From Halieaceae bacterium (GTDB lineage Bacteria; Pseudomonadota; Gammaproteobacteria; Pseudomonadales; Halieaceae): DNA of 64,000 bases. The notes below the pieces were generated by a model, which saw only the letters and a list, made by a program, of their open reading frames with translations, had not been told where the DNA came from and searched no databases. A program made the translations under genes and the position numbers. Location: contig JANQLM010000063.1 of the NCBI GenBank assembly GCA_028280635.1, positions 124,001 through 188,000 of the forward strand, given 5' to 3'. Shown here piece by piece: positions 17,059 through 25,969 of the stretch; the first letter of the stretch is position 1; each line of letters starts with the position of its first letter.

Positions 17059-17195
17059 AAGACGACCGGTTCCCGCCCACACGGGACCCTCGCTAGCCGA
17101 GGGTGCTCATATGGCGGGATCCTCGCCACACCGGATCCTCACGAGATGAAGGTCCCTAGATGACGGGGTCCTCACCACACGGGAAACTCTGGTCC
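17059..17195. repeat. three imperfect 49-bp direct repeats at the hemE/cysE junction
   Basis: Units begin at 17059, 17108 and 17157 (the last is incomplete). The shared core CCACAC lies at 17077, 17126 and 17175, exactly 49 bp apart each time, flanked by similar CGGG/GGTCC and CGGGA sequence. The third unit runs into the 3' end of cysE and encodes its last residues. The first unit also contains a hairpin, ACCCTCG (17086-17092) with CGAGGGT (17098-17104), without a T-tract. Function unknown. Confidence 0.75.
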
Positions 17196-17962
17196 ATATC
17201 CAACGCCGGTGCATCGGAGGTGGGTCGGCCGACAATCTTGGCCGGCACCCCGGCAACGGTGGTATGCGGCGGAACATCCTGCAGCACCACGCTGCCAGCC
17301 CCAACCTTGGCGCCGTCACCGACTTTGATGTTGCCGAGAATCTTGGCGCCGGCGGCGATCAGCACCCCATCACCCACTTTCGGGTGACGGTCACCTTCTT
17401 CCTTGCCGGTGCCTCCCAGTGTTACCGACTGCAGTATGGAGACGTTGTTGCCGACCACCGCGGTCTCGCCGATCACCACGCTGGTGGCATGGTCGAGCAT
17501 GATGCCGCGGCCGATCTTTGCCGCCGGGTGAATGTCGACCTGGAACATCGTCGACACACGGTTCTGGAAGAATAGCGCCATGGATTCACGGCCATCGTTC
17601 CACAGGCAGTTGGCCACCCGGTGCGCCTGCAGGGCGTGAAAGCCCTTGAAGTAGATAAAGGGCACGTACAGGGTATTGCAGGCCGAGTCTCGCTCTTCCA
17701 CCGCAACCAGGTCGGCGCGAATCGCCTCGCCGATGGTCTTGCAGGATGAGAAGGCATTCTCGATCACTTCCCGCAGCAGCATGGAGGGCGCGGTCTGGCT
17801 GTCGAGCATATGCGCCAGGTGAAAGCTGAGCGCGGACTCCAGCTTGCTGTGATTGAGAATGGTCGCATGCAGGAAGCTGGCGAGGATCGGCTCCTTCGCG
17901 ACTTCCGCTTCGGTTTCCTTGCGAATGCGATCCCAGATGGGATCGGCGCTGGCATGCATCAT
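17156..17962 (-). CDS. cysE: serine O-acetyltransferase
   Basis: Makes O-acetylserine from serine and acetyl-CoA, the first step of cysteine synthesis. 268 residues, with the N-terminal helical SATase domain (DPIWDRIRKETEAE onward) and a C-terminal left-handed beta-helix of hexapeptide repeats (DHATSVVIGETAVVGNNVSI). I chose ATG 17962, preceded by GAGG at a spacing of 7 nt and lying 4 nt after the stop of the upstream methyltransferase gene. An adjacent ATG at 17959 is equivalent. The C-terminal tail falls in the 49-bp repeat array. Upstream extension of the frame overlaps the neighbour and has no domain. Confidence 0.95.
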   Translation of the reverse strand: MMHASADPIWDRIRKETEAEVAKEPILASFLHATILNHSKLESALSFHLAHMLDSQTAPSMLLREVIENAFSSCKTIGEAIRADLVAVEERDSACNTLYVPFIYFKGFHALQAHRVANCLWNDGRESMALFFQNRVSTMFQVDIHPAAKIGRGIMLDHATSVVIGETAVVGNNVSILQSVTLGGTGKEEGDRHPKVGDGVLIAAGAKILGNIKVGDGAKVGAGSVVLQDVPPHTTVAGVPAKIVGRPTSDAPALDMDQSFPCGEDPVI

Positions 17963-17966
17963 GCGG

Positions 17967-18698
17967 CTACCTCGTCTGGTGTTCCGCGGCGCGTGGACGC
18001 GTATTGTGGCCCAGTTGGCACCGGCAGCGCCACAGCTGGTGGCCACTGCCTGCGTATTTACGCTCAAACAGGGTCAGCGGTTGTGCGCTGGTGAACAGCT
18101 CACTGTGGGCCTCGAAACCCGCCACCGAGAGCGCCTGGCTGAACTCTTCTACATAGACCTGCCAGTTGCTGCGGAGTTCGATATCACCCCCCAGCGCCAA
18201 CAGTGCGCCGAAGTCTGCTGAGCCGTGCACCCGGCGCTTGAGTTGGCCGGGCTTGGGCCAGGGATTGGGATAGAGCAGGTAGTGCCGGGTCGCTCGCCAG
18301 CCCGCTTCATGTGCCAGGCGCCAGAAGTCGCCACAGTCGGCCTGCACCAGCAGGTAGTTGTCGCCTGCCAGTGGCCCGTGTTTGTTCAGCCGGTGGGCGG
18401 ACTTGTCGACGCCAATCACCAGCTTGTCCGGGTTCTGGGCGGCCAGTAATGCAGTGCTCATGCCGGTACCACAGAAAGAGTCGAACACCAGCGGTCGACC
18501 GTCGCTCGTCACGCGCTGGCGGATGGCCTCGAAGGCCTCGCGGGTATGCGCTGCCGTTGGGCGCTGGCTCGGTGCTGCCAGGTGCTTGCGCACCATCGCC
18601 TCGAGCTGCTCGTGGCAACCCTGCTGGCTGCTGCTGACGGCGCGGGAGTCACCCTGCATGGCCGGGTCCGGTTTGATGTTGCCACATGGGCCTGCCAT
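17967..18698 (-). CDS. TrmB-family SAM-dependent methyltransferase
   Basis: A protein of about 243 residues resembling tRNA (guanine-46-N7) methyltransferases. It has the SAM loop VFDSFCGTGMST, an acidic VIGVDKSAHRL strand and the TrmB-type catalytic segment YPNPWPKPGQLKRRVHG. It is more divergent than a housekeeping TrmB and its N-terminus is unusual, so it may be a paralogue with another substrate. ATG 18698 is preferred (GAGG 9 nt upstream); 18659 and 18737 are alternatives. It is directly upstream of cysE, and its start is only about 31 nt from that of the divergent acyltransferase gene. Confidence 0.8.
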   Translation of the reverse strand: MAGPCGNIKPDPAMQGDSRAVSSSQQGCHEQLEAMVRKHLAAPSQRPTAAHTREAFEAIRQRVTSDGRPLVFDSFCGTGMSTALLAAQNPDKLVIGVDKSAHRLNKHGPLAGDNYLLVQADCGDFWRLAHEAGWRATRHYLLYPNPWPKPGQLKRRVHGSADFGALLALGGDIELRSNWQVYVEEFSQALSVAGFEAHSELFTSAQPLTLFERKYAGSGHQLWRCRCQLGHNTRPRAAEHQTR

Positions 18699-18729
18699 GA
18701 TAGGCCGCCTCACGCCCGACAACAAAGCT

Positions 18730-19452
18730 ATGCGCAAGGACCTGCGGCCTTACTGGGTCAAGAAAGCCTACCTGAAATTCAGGCACTGGTACGCGGAGCA
18801 TTTCATCCGTCCCGCCTGTGACTACCTCGGCGACCATCACACCATCATGGCGCCCTGGTACGTGAAGATTAATGGGCCGAATATCCGCATTGGCAAATGT
18901 GTCACCCTGATCGGCGAGCGCGCGGCCCCCGTGAACCTGGGTGTGTGGGGGCGCGAGCTGGACGCGGGCCGCATTACCCTGGGCGACTACGTGCTGGTCA
19001 GCCCCGGCACCCGCATCAGCGCCTCGGACGAGATCACCATTGGCGACAGCGTGATGATTGCCAACGGCGCCTACATCACCGATTCGGACTGGCACGGCCT
19101 CTACGACCGCACCGCCCGTGACGACCAGGTGAAGCCGGTGCACATCCGCGAGAACGCCTGGATCGGCGATCACGCAATGGTGCTCAAGGGCGTGACCGTC
19201 GGCGAGAACAGCGTGGTGGCCGCCCGGGCGGTGGTGACTCGCGACGTTCCCCCCAACGTGGTGGTGGCCGGCAATCCCGCTCGCGTCGTGAAAGAGCTGG
19301 ACCCGGAGCAGGGTTTCAAAACCCGCGCCGACTACTTTGCCGACCCGGTGGCCCTCAACCGCTTTTTTGATTCAGTGGAGCGCGACCTGCTGGGGCAGAA
19401 CGGCTTCTGGAACTGGCTGCGGGCGCTGATCTTCCCTGGGCCCAGGGACTAA
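18730..19452 (+). CDS. hexapeptide-repeat acyltransferase (LbH family)
   Basis: A 240-residue protein with a left-handed beta-helix made of hexapeptide repeats (GKCVTLIGE, GDYVLVSPGT, GDSVMIANGAYITDSDWH, GDHAMVLKGVTVGENSVVAARAVVT). This is the fold of acetyltransferases such as WbbJ and maltose acetyltransferase. The acceptor is unknown; there is no sugar or lipopolysaccharide cluster nearby. ATG 18730 starts the conserved MRKDLRPYWVKKAYLKFRHWY region. The frame is open further upstream on the opposite strand of the methyltransferase gene, but that part looks like shadow sequence. Confidence 0.85.
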   Translation: MRKDLRPYWVKKAYLKFRHWYAEHFIRPACDYLGDHHTIMAPWYVKINGPNIRIGKCVTLIGERAAPVNLGVWGRELDAGRITLGDYVLVSPGTRISASDEITIGDSVMIANGAYITDSDWHGLYDRTARDDQVKPVHIRENAWIGDHAMVLKGVTVGENSVVAARAVVTRDVPPNVVVAGNPARVVKELDPEQGFKTRADYFADPVALNRFFDSVERDLLGQNGFWNWLRALIFPGPRD

Positions 19453-19463
19453 CACTGCGGATA

Positions 19464-20441
19464 CTAGTACTGGGGGTGAAGCGCCAACGGCGCGTCGTCA
19501 AAGGCCGCCAACTGCTCGCGCAGTTCCAGGATGTGGCTGGACCAGTAGCGGGCGTCGCCGAACCAGGGAAAACTTTTCGGGAAGGCCGGGTCTGACCAGC
19601 GCCGGCCCAACCAGGCGGCGTAGTGCACCATGCGCATGGTACGCAGGGCCTCGATGAACTTCAGTTCACCCGGGTCAAACTCGCAAAACTCCTCGTAACC
19701 CGCGAGCAGTTCATCGAGCTGCGCAAGCTGTTGGTGGCGGTCGCCGCTGAGAAACATCCACAGGTCCTGCACCGCCGGCGCCATCACACAATCGTCCAGA
19801 TCGACAAAGTGTGCGGTCTCGTCGCGCCAGAGGATGTTGCCGACGTGGCAGTCACCGTGGCAGCGCTGTGTGTTTATCGGGGTGTACTGCTCCTCGACTC
19901 GCACCGCCAGATCCTCGGCCAGGGTCACATAGGCGGTGCGCAGGTCAGCGGGTACGCAGTGCTCGGCAACAAACTGGTAGCTTTCCTGCATCCAGCGCTC
20001 GGGTGTCAGGGTGAGCCGATGCGCAAAGTCGCGGGCTTTGCCCACCGCGTGCATGCGCCCCACCGTGCGCCCCAGCACCAACTGGTTGTCCGGGTTGTCG
20101 AGTTCCGGGGCGTGACCACCGCGGCGCGGGAACAGCGCGAAACTGAAGCCGGCGTACTCGCCGATGCTTTCACCGTCGAATTGCAGAGGCGCCACTACCG
20201 AGATGTCGGCCTCTGCCAGTTCCCGGGCAAAGCTGTGTTCTTCCTCGATCTGTGCGCGGCTCCAGCGCTCGGGTCGATAGAACTTGGCGATCAGCGGTTC
20301 GCCCTCCTCGATACCCACCTGGTAGACCCGGTTTTCGTAGCTGTTGAGGGCCAGCAGCCGGGCGTCACACAACAGGCCGCGGGACTCCACCGCCTCCATC
20401 ACCAGCTCCGGCGTTAAGGTATCGTAAGGGTGTTCAGTCAT
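19464..20441 (-). CDS. srkA: stress response kinase A (YihE-type)
   Basis: A 325-residue Ser/Thr kinase of the aminoglycoside-phosphotransferase fold, linked in E. coli to protection from stress-induced cell death. A lysine in LIAKFYRPERW (about 53), catalytic HGDCHVGNILW (195-205) and metal-binding FVDLDD (212-217) are present. ATG 20441 gives the family N-terminus TEHPYDTLTPE; an in-frame ATG at 20450 is possible. The start overlaps the modC stop, so the gene appears to be the last of the mod transcription unit. Confidence 0.92.
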   Translation of the reverse strand: MTEHPYDTLTPELVMEAVESRGLLCDARLLALNSYENRVYQVGIEEGEPLIAKFYRPERWSRAQIEEEHSFARELAEADISVVAPLQFDGESIGEYAGFSFALFPRRGGHAPELDNPDNQLVLGRTVGRMHAVGKARDFAHRLTLTPERWMQESYQFVAEHCVPADLRTAYVTLAEDLAVRVEEQYTPINTQRCHGDCHVGNILWRDETAHFVDLDDCVMAPAVQDLWMFLSGDRHQQLAQLDELLAGYEEFCEFDPGELKFIEALRTMRMVHYAAWLGRRWSDPAFPKSFPWFGDARYWSSHILELREQLAAFDDAPLALHPQY

Positions 20442-21516
20442 GGCGGCCATCGTTCAGCAGGGCGACGCTCTTGACCTGGGCGTAGAGCGATTCACCCACC
20501 CTGAGCGCCAGGGCGTCCACCGATTTGCGGGTAATGCGTGCCAACAGGAACTGCTCACCCACCGCCAGTCGCACCAGCACCCGGCTGGCGCCGCTGGACT
20601 CGATGTCCGTGACTCGGGTGGCGAGCAGGTTGAGGATGCTGGTGTGCTGCGGGCGCTCCCGGCACAGGCTGATATCCCGCGCCGGCAGTCGCAGCCGCAG
20701 CGGTGTTCCCGCCGGCATCGCCAACTGGTTGACCCACAGCTCCTGGGCTTCAAAGTCCAGGCGCGTCAGGCCGTAGGCCGGGTCGTGCTCGGCGATCTCG
20801 GCACGCACCACCGCCGCGGCCTGCTCTTCGTGGGACAATGCCAGTTCAAGGCGTGAGGACAGCTCAAGCAGCGGCCCCTCGGAGGTGACCTGCCCGTGGT
20901 TCAGGACCAGCAGGTGGTCGGCCAGCTCCGCCAGCTCGGCCATGTCGTGGCTGACATAGATCATCGGCACGTCCAGCTCCCGGCGCAGGCGCGCCAGCCG
21001 TGCCAGCAGCTCGCGACGCCCGGCGGTATCGATATTCGCCAGCGGCTCATCCATCAACACCAGCCGCGGACCTGACAGCAGCGCGCGGGCGATAGCCACC
21101 CGCTGCTGCTGGCCTCGCGACAGTTCAGCGCTGTGGCGGGTAAGCAGGTCCTGCAACCCCAGCCACTCACTCACCTGCCCGGTATCAGGCCCGGCGCGAC
21201 GGCGGCGACGCAGGGCGTAATCGAGATTGCCGGCCACATCCAGGTGCGGGAAAAGCCGCGCGTCCTGGAACACGTAGGCCACACCGCGGTCCTGCGGTGG
21301 CAGGCAGAGATCCTCGTTGTCCAACAGGTCGCCATTCACCTGGATATGTGTGCCGGGCTCGCCGCGCAGCAAACCGGCAATGCAGGACAGCAGGCTGGTT
21401 TTGCCACTGCCGCTGGCGCCGTAGATGCCGGTGACGCCATTGCCCGGCAGCCGGGTGTCCACGGCCAGTGAAAACTCACCCCGGGACAGTGACAGCCTGA
21501 GCGCAATTTCGCTCAT
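20434..21516 (-). CDS. modC: molybdate ABC transporter ATP-binding protein
   Basis: A 360-residue ATPase that powers molybdate import. Walker A is GASGSGKT (33-40), the ABC signature LSRGQ (132-136) and Walker B LVLMDEP ends near 158. A C-terminal TOBE/Mop-like domain (about 290-355) is typical of ModC and can bind molybdate. The start overlaps the modB 3' end (modB ends at 21513), and the 3' end overlaps srkA. Confidence 0.96.
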   Translation of the reverse strand: MSEIALRLSLSRGEFSLAVDTRLPGNGVTGIYGASGSGKTSLLSCIAGLLRGEPGTHIQVNGDLLDNEDLCLPPQDRGVAYVFQDARLFPHLDVAGNLDYALRRRRRAGPDTGQVSEWLGLQDLLTRHSAELSRGQQQRVAIARALLSGPRLVLMDEPLANIDTAGRRELLARLARLRRELDVPMIYVSHDMAELAELADHLLVLNHGQVTSEGPLLELSSRLELALSHEEQAAAVVRAEIAEHDPAYGLTRLDFEAQELWVNQLAMPAGTPLRLRLPARDISLCRERPQHTSILNLLATRVTDIESSGASRVLVRLAVGEQFLLARITRKSVDALALRVGESLYAQVKSVALLNDGRHD

Positions 21517-22175
21517 GTGCGCACCGCCCAGCGCCCGCTGGAGCGATACAGCAGGAACAGGGTAACCAGGGAGAACAGCACCAGCCCTGCCGCCAGTTGG
21601 TGGGCGGCCGTGAAATCCAGGGCCTCGACCCGGTCAAACAGGGCAATGGACAGTACCTGGGTTTCACCGGGAATATTGCCGCCGATCATCAGCACTACAC
21701 CAAACTCACCGACGGTGTGGGCGAAGCCGAGGCTGGCGGCGGCGATAAAACTACTGCGGCACAGGGGCAATACCACGCTGCGCCAGCGGTCCAGGGGGCC
21801 GGCGCCGAGCGTGGCGGCGGCCTCGAGCAGACTGTCCGGAACCTGCCGAAACGCTGCCTGCAGTGGTTGCACCACAAAGGGCAGGGAGTACAGCACTGAG
21901 CCGATGACCAGCGCGCTGAAGCTGAAGGCCAGTCGATGTCCGGTCAGCGCTTCCCAGGCCTGGCCGAAACCAGACTGGGGGGCGAAGGCGATGAGCAGGT
22001 AAAACCCCAGCACGGTGGGCGGCAGTACCAGGGGCAGGGCCACCACGGTTTCCACCAGCGTGGTGGCAAGGCTGCGGCGCCGCGCCAGCCACCAGGCCAG
22101 TGGCGTCCCTAGCAATAGCAGCCATAGGGTGCTGACCGTTGCGAGCTTTAGGGTCAGCCACAGGGCTTCAGCCAT
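21513..22175 (-). CDS. modB: molybdate ABC transporter permease
   Basis: A 220-residue inner-membrane permease with about five membrane helices and the EAA loop EAAATLGAGPLDRWRSVVLP that docks onto ModC. The length and motifs fit ModB. It overlaps modA at its start and modC at its end by a few bases, so the three are read as one unit. Confidence 0.96.
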   Translation of the reverse strand: MAEALWLTLKLATVSTLWLLLLGTPLAWWLARRRSLATTLVETVVALPLVLPPTVLGFYLLIAFAPQSGFGQAWEALTGHRLAFSFSALVIGSVLYSLPFVVQPLQAAFRQVPDSLLEAAATLGAGPLDRWRSVVLPLCRSSFIAAASLGFAHTVGEFGVVLMIGGNIPGETQVLSIALFDRVEALDFTAAHQLAAGLVLFSLVTLFLLYRSSGRWAVRT

Positions 22176-22923
22176 CTACTGGCTCCGGCAGCTTGTAACC
22201 CTGCGCCTGGATGATATGCCGGGCCTCCAGGCTATGGAGCCAGAACATGAAGGCCTGGGCGCGATCGATATTGTTGCTGTTGGCCAGCACCACCGCCTGT
22301 TGGGCGATCGGCGGGTGCCAGTCCGCCGGCACGGCCAGGCTTTGTGCCGGCTGGAAAGACGCCGAGACAAAGGCGGCATCGGCACCGCCGGTGATCCACA
22401 TTTGCATGGCCTGGCTGACGTTGGCACCGGTCAGCACGCGCGGCTCGGCGTCCGGGAAGCGCTGCAGCACGGCCTGGGCCGCCTGGCCGTAGGGTGCCAG
22501 CTCGGGATTTGCCATGGCCAGGTTGAGGCCGGGGCTGGCCAACAGGGCTTCGATGCCGGACGCCGCCAGGTCTTCGAGGGCAGGCTGGTAGGCCAGCACC
22601 AACTGGCCCAGGGCGTAGGTGTCGCGTTTTCCAAAAGTCAGGCCTTCCGCTTCCAGCCGCGCCGGCCGTTCACTGTCGGCGGCGAGCAGCAGGTCGAAAG
22701 GCGCACCGTGGATGATCTGGTTGTAAAGGGCGCCGGTGGACGCGCTGCTGATACTGATCTTCTCGCCGGTGACCGCAGTGTAGGTATCCACCAGGCGCTG
22801 CAGCGGCATGGCGAAATTGCTGGCGACCGCGATGCGCAGCGGCTCCACATCTGCCCCGGGCGCTGCATTGGCCTGCAGACTGGCGGACAGGAAGGCGCAA
22901 ATGATCAGTTGTATGAGCCGCAT
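22168..22923 (-). CDS. modA: molybdate-binding periplasmic protein
   Basis: A 251-residue substrate-binding protein with a Sec signal peptide (residues 1-21, ending LQANA). The N-terminal motif LRIAVASNFAMPLQRL and the ISSASTGALYNQI oxyanion-binding segment are typical of ModA. A GAGG Shine-Dalgarno lies just upstream. It follows comF after 60 nt and begins modABC. No molybdenum-cofactor riboswitch fits in the short leader, and no modE is in view. Confidence 0.95.
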   Translation of the reverse strand: MRLIQLIICAFLSASLQANAAPGADVEPLRIAVASNFAMPLQRLVDTYTAVTGEKISISSASTGALYNQIIHGAPFDLLLAADSERPARLEAEGLTFGKRDTYALGQLVLAYQPALEDLAASGIEALLASPGLNLAMANPELAPYGQAAQAVLQRFPDAEPRVLTGANVSQAMQMWITGGADAAFVSASFQPAQSLAVPADWHPPIAQQAVVLANSNNIDRAQAFMFWLHSLEARHIIQAQGYKLPEPVDG

Positions 22924-22983
22924 GACGGCATCCTCTTTATTGTAATTCTGTGGCCCCTAGTATCGGCGAAAGGCGCAGGTATT

Positions 22984-23703
22984 TCACGGCGCCAGCGTGC
23001 GCGCGCAGCACCAGATCGACACCTGGACAGCGCCGGCGTCTTTCAGGGCCGAGGCCAGGGCATGGGCGCTGGCACCGGTGGTGAGCACATCGTCGACGAC
23101 GGCGATATGTAGCCCTTCAAGGTCGCGGCTGATCCGAAACGCCCCGCGCAGGTTGCGGTGCCGTTCGGCAGCGCCCAGCTCTCTCTGGTACGCCGTGGCT
23201 CGGATGCGTTTTGCGACAGCGCCCCGTATGTCCAGCGAGGCGAAGCGGGGGTGTTCGCGTAGTGCCCGGGCCATCTCCTCGGCCTGGTTGAAGCCGCGCC
23301 GCCAGCGCCGGCGCCAGTGCAGGGGCATGGGTAGCACCACGTCGGGATCGGGGGCGCTGTGTTCACTGAGCGCTCGCCGAAGCAGGTAGGCCAACACCCT
23401 GAGATTTGGCAGATCACCCTGGTACTTGGCGGCGTGCACCCAAGCCGTCAGTGGTGGCGTGTAGGCGCAGGCAGCAACGCAGCGATCAAAGGCCGGCGGT
23501 GTCGAAAGACAGGCTCCGCACAACCGCGCTTCGCTGTCGGACAGGGGCAGGGCGCATTGCCGGCAGCTGTGGGTCAGCCAGGGCAGCTCGCCTTCGCAGG
23601 CCGGGCAGAGTTCGATATCGCGCCCGCTGGGCAGGCCGCACAGCGAACAATGGCAGGGTGCGAAACAGTCCAGCGCATGTTGGATCCAGGTCTTGCTGTG
23701 CAT
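22984..23703 (-). CDS. comF: ComF-family phosphoribosyltransferase-like protein
   Basis: A 239-residue protein of the ComF/GntX group, implicated in DNA uptake (competence) in several bacteria. The N-terminal zinc-binding cysteine pairs are visible (CSLCG at 19-23, CPAC at 33-36, CRQC at 47-50, CGAC at 62-65), followed by a PRTase domain with the PRPP loop VVDDVLTTGAS. ATG 23703 fits the family; the longer open frame to 23889 adds unrelated sequence. It lies upstream of modABC on the same strand. Confidence 0.9.
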   Translation of the reverse strand: MHSKTWIQHALDCFAPCHCSLCGLPSGRDIELCPACEGELPWLTHSCRQCALPLSDSEARLCGACLSTPPAFDRCVAACAYTPPLTAWVHAAKYQGDLPNLRVLAYLLRRALSEHSAPDPDVVLPMPLHWRRRWRRGFNQAEEMARALREHPRFASLDIRGAVAKRIRATAYQRELGAAERHRNLRGAFRISRDLEGLHIAVVDDVLTTGASAHALASALKDAGAVQVSIWCCARTLAP

Positions 23704-23807
23704 ACACGTCCCTGTGCAGAGCCAGCGGAAGAACGCCCCCTCAGGGGCTCTGTTTAACTTTAGTCGAGCTTCGGGAGGGCCGCGAGGTGGCCATCGGGCC
23801 ATATTTG

Positions 23808-23817
23808 ACCAATTGGT
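23808..23817. promoter_or_regulatory. 10-bp palindrome in the comF/acyl-CoA dehydrogenase gap
   Basis: ACCAATTGGT is a perfect palindrome flanked by two TTGAC copies (23805 and 23822) in the 235-bp divergent gap. It could be an operator for the acyl-CoA dehydrogenase gene. No convincing -10 pairs with the TTGACA at 23822, so this is tentative. Confidence 0.3.
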
Positions 23818-23938
23818 AATATTGACATTTTCGCCGTTTCCTACCACCATGTGTGCACCGAACACATAGGGTGAAGCCGCCTGCTTCATCCCGGCATATC
23901 GCCAGTCGATTCAAACACCTTATTCCAGGAGAGTTGCC

Positions 23939-25732
23939 ATGCTCGAATACAAGGCGCCCCAGCGTGACATACGCTTTGTCATGAACGAGTTGCTGGATTC
24001 AGAAGGCCTGTACCAGACCCTGCCGGGCACCGAGGAAGCCTCGGAAGACATGATGAACACCATCGTTGCGGAAGCTTCCAAGTTCTGCGAGGAAGTCCTC
24101 GCACCGCTGTACCAGAGCGGCGACGAGGAAGGCTGTGAGTGGAGCGAAGACGGTGTGAAAACGCCGGAAGGCTTCGCCGACGCCTACAAGCAGTATGTCG
24201 AGAACGGCTGGCCGTCACTGGCGGCGCCGGTGGAGAACGGCGGCCAGGGCCTGCCCAACCTCGCCGGAGTAATTCTCAATGAACTGACCGGCACCGCCAA
24301 CTGGGCCTGGGGTATGTACCCTGGCTTGAGCCACGGCGCGGTGAAGACCATCGAGGAGCACGGCTCCCCGGACCAGAAAGATACGTACCTCGGCAACCTC
24401 GTGTCCGGCGAATGGACCGGCACCATGTGCCTCACCGAAGCCCACTGCGGCTCCGACCTGGGCCTGCTGCGCACCAAGGCCGAACCCCAGGCGGACGGCA
24501 GCTATGCCATCACCGGTACCAAGATTTTCATCTCCGCCGGTGAACACGACCTGGCAGACAACATTATTCACATCGTGCTGGCACGCCTGCCGGATGCCCC
24601 GGCGGGCACCAAGGGCATCTCCCTGTTCATTGTGCCCAAGTACAACCTCAATGAAGACGGCTCCATCGGAGAACGCAACCAGGTGTTCTGTGGTTCCATC
24701 GAGAAGAAGATGGGCATCAAGGCCTCCGCCACCTGCGTGATGAACTTCGACGGCGCCAGGGGCTACCTGATCGGCCCGGAGAACCGTGGCCTGAACGCCA
24801 TGTTTACCTTTATGAATACGGCGCGCCTGGGCACCGCTGTGCAGGGCCTGGCCCACGCTGAGCTCGCGTTCCAAGGTTCACTGAAGTACGCTCGCGAGCG
24901 CCTCGCCATGCGCTCCATATCCGGTCCGAAGAACCCGGACGGCCCCGCCGACCCGATCATCGTGCACCCGGATGTACGCCGCATGCTGCTGACCCAGAAG
25001 GCCATCGCCGAGGGCAGCCGCGCCTTCATCTACTTCCTGGGCCAGCAGTCCGATATCGAGGAGCGCGGTGACGAGGCAGCGAGCAAGGAAGCGGCCGACC
25101 TGATGTCGCTGCTGACCCCGATCGCCAAGGCCTTTATCACCGAGACCGGCTACGAAGCGGCCAATCTCGGCGTGCAGATCTACGGTGGCCACGGCTTTAT
25201 CAAGGAGTGGGGCATGGAGCAGATCGTGCGCGACGCGCGCATTGCCATGCTGTACGAAGGCACCACCGGTATCCAGGCCCTGGACCTGATCGGCCGCAAG
25301 GTGCTGGGTTCCGGCGGCAAGCTGCTGATGGGCTTCACCAAGCTTATCCACCAGTTCTGCGAAGAGCACAAGGACAACGGTGTCGGTGCCTTTGTTGAGC
25401 CGCTGGCCTACTACAACAAGGAGTGGGGCGAGCTGACCATGAAGATCGGTGAAGCCGCCATGGAAAACCCGGACGAAGCCGGTGCCGCTGCCGTGGACTA
25501 CCTGATGTATGCCGGCTATGTCACCCTGGCCTATTTCTGGGCGCAGATGGCCGCCGTGGCGCACAAGAAGCTGGAAGAGGGCAGCGACGACAAGGCCTTC
25601 TACGAGGCCAAGATTCACACCGCCCACTTCTACTTCGACCGGCTGCTGCCGCGGGCGCTGATGCACAAGGAGTCCATGCTCTCCGGCGCCGACAACCTGA
25701 TGGAGATGGAAGAGGCCCTGTTCGCCTTTTAA
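23939..25732 (+). CDS. acyl-CoA dehydrogenase (long, C-terminal extended form)
   Basis: A 597-residue flavoprotein that introduces the alpha-beta double bond in acyl-CoA. It has the three ACAD domains, with MCLTEAHCGSDLG in the FAD-binding part and the catalytic-base region MLYEGTTGIQALDLIGRK. An extra C-terminal helical domain (about 470-597) is typical of the group that includes DmdC and several fatty-acyl dehydrogenases. The exact substrate cannot be read from sequence. The start is supported by AGGAGA about 8 nt upstream. It stands alone, followed by the small DUF3094 gene. Confidence 0.93.
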   Translation: MLEYKAPQRDIRFVMNELLDSEGLYQTLPGTEEASEDMMNTIVAEASKFCEEVLAPLYQSGDEEGCEWSEDGVKTPEGFADAYKQYVENGWPSLAAPVENGGQGLPNLAGVILNELTGTANWAWGMYPGLSHGAVKTIEEHGSPDQKDTYLGNLVSGEWTGTMCLTEAHCGSDLGLLRTKAEPQADGSYAITGTKIFISAGEHDLADNIIHIVLARLPDAPAGTKGISLFIVPKYNLNEDGSIGERNQVFCGSIEKKMGIKASATCVMNFDGARGYLIGPENRGLNAMFTFMNTARLGTAVQGLAHAELAFQGSLKYARERLAMRSISGPKNPDGPADPIIVHPDVRRMLLTQKAIAEGSRAFIYFLGQQSDIEERGDEAASKEAADLMSLLTPIAKAFITETGYEAANLGVQIYGGHGFIKEWGMEQIVRDARIAMLYEGTTGIQALDLIGRKVLGSGGKLLMGFTKLIHQFCEEHKDNGVGAFVEPLAYYNKEWGELTMKIGEAAMENPDEAGAAAVDYLMYAGYVTLAYFWAQMAAVAHKKLEEGSDDKAFYEAKIHTAHFYFDRLLPRALMHKESMLSGADNLMEMEEALFAF

Positions 25733-25786
25733 GCGTCAGCGGCTGTAGCAGTGGTAATGGTTAGTGCGGTAGAGGAAAATAGGCTC

Positions 25787-25969
25787 ATGCGTGAGCCGGA
25801 GCTAACCCCAGAAGACCAGGCCAAGGTCGACAAGTTTGTCTCCACCGGGATCAACTCGGTGGAGCGCAAACCCTTTCGGCCGCTGCGGCTGCTGCTCTTC
25901 CTGGTGGTCGTGGTCAGCTGCCTGAGCGGTCTCAGCCTTCTGCTCGCGCGGGTTTCCGGGGTTTACTAG
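25787..25969 (+). CDS. small DUF3094-type membrane protein
   Basis: About 60 residues: a polar N-terminus LTPEDQAKVDKFVSTG, the motif NSVERKPFRPLRLL and one membrane helix. This pattern matches the DUF3094 family known from Pseudomonas and relatives; its function is unknown. An in-frame ATG at 25751 would add 12 residues. The stop codon lies inside the first unit of the 23-bp tandem repeat that follows. Confidence 0.75.
   Translation: MREPELTPEDQAKVDKFVSTGINSVERKPFRPLRLLLFLVVVVSCLSGLSLLLARVSGVY

Noticed and set aside
17059-17195. The 49-bp repeats as a CRISPR array
   Set aside because: The units are contiguous, imperfect and without unique spacers, and no cas gene is near.
22924-22983. A molybdenum-cofactor riboswitch before modA
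   Set aside because: The gap is only 60 nt, too short for the known aptamer, and no matching stems were seen.
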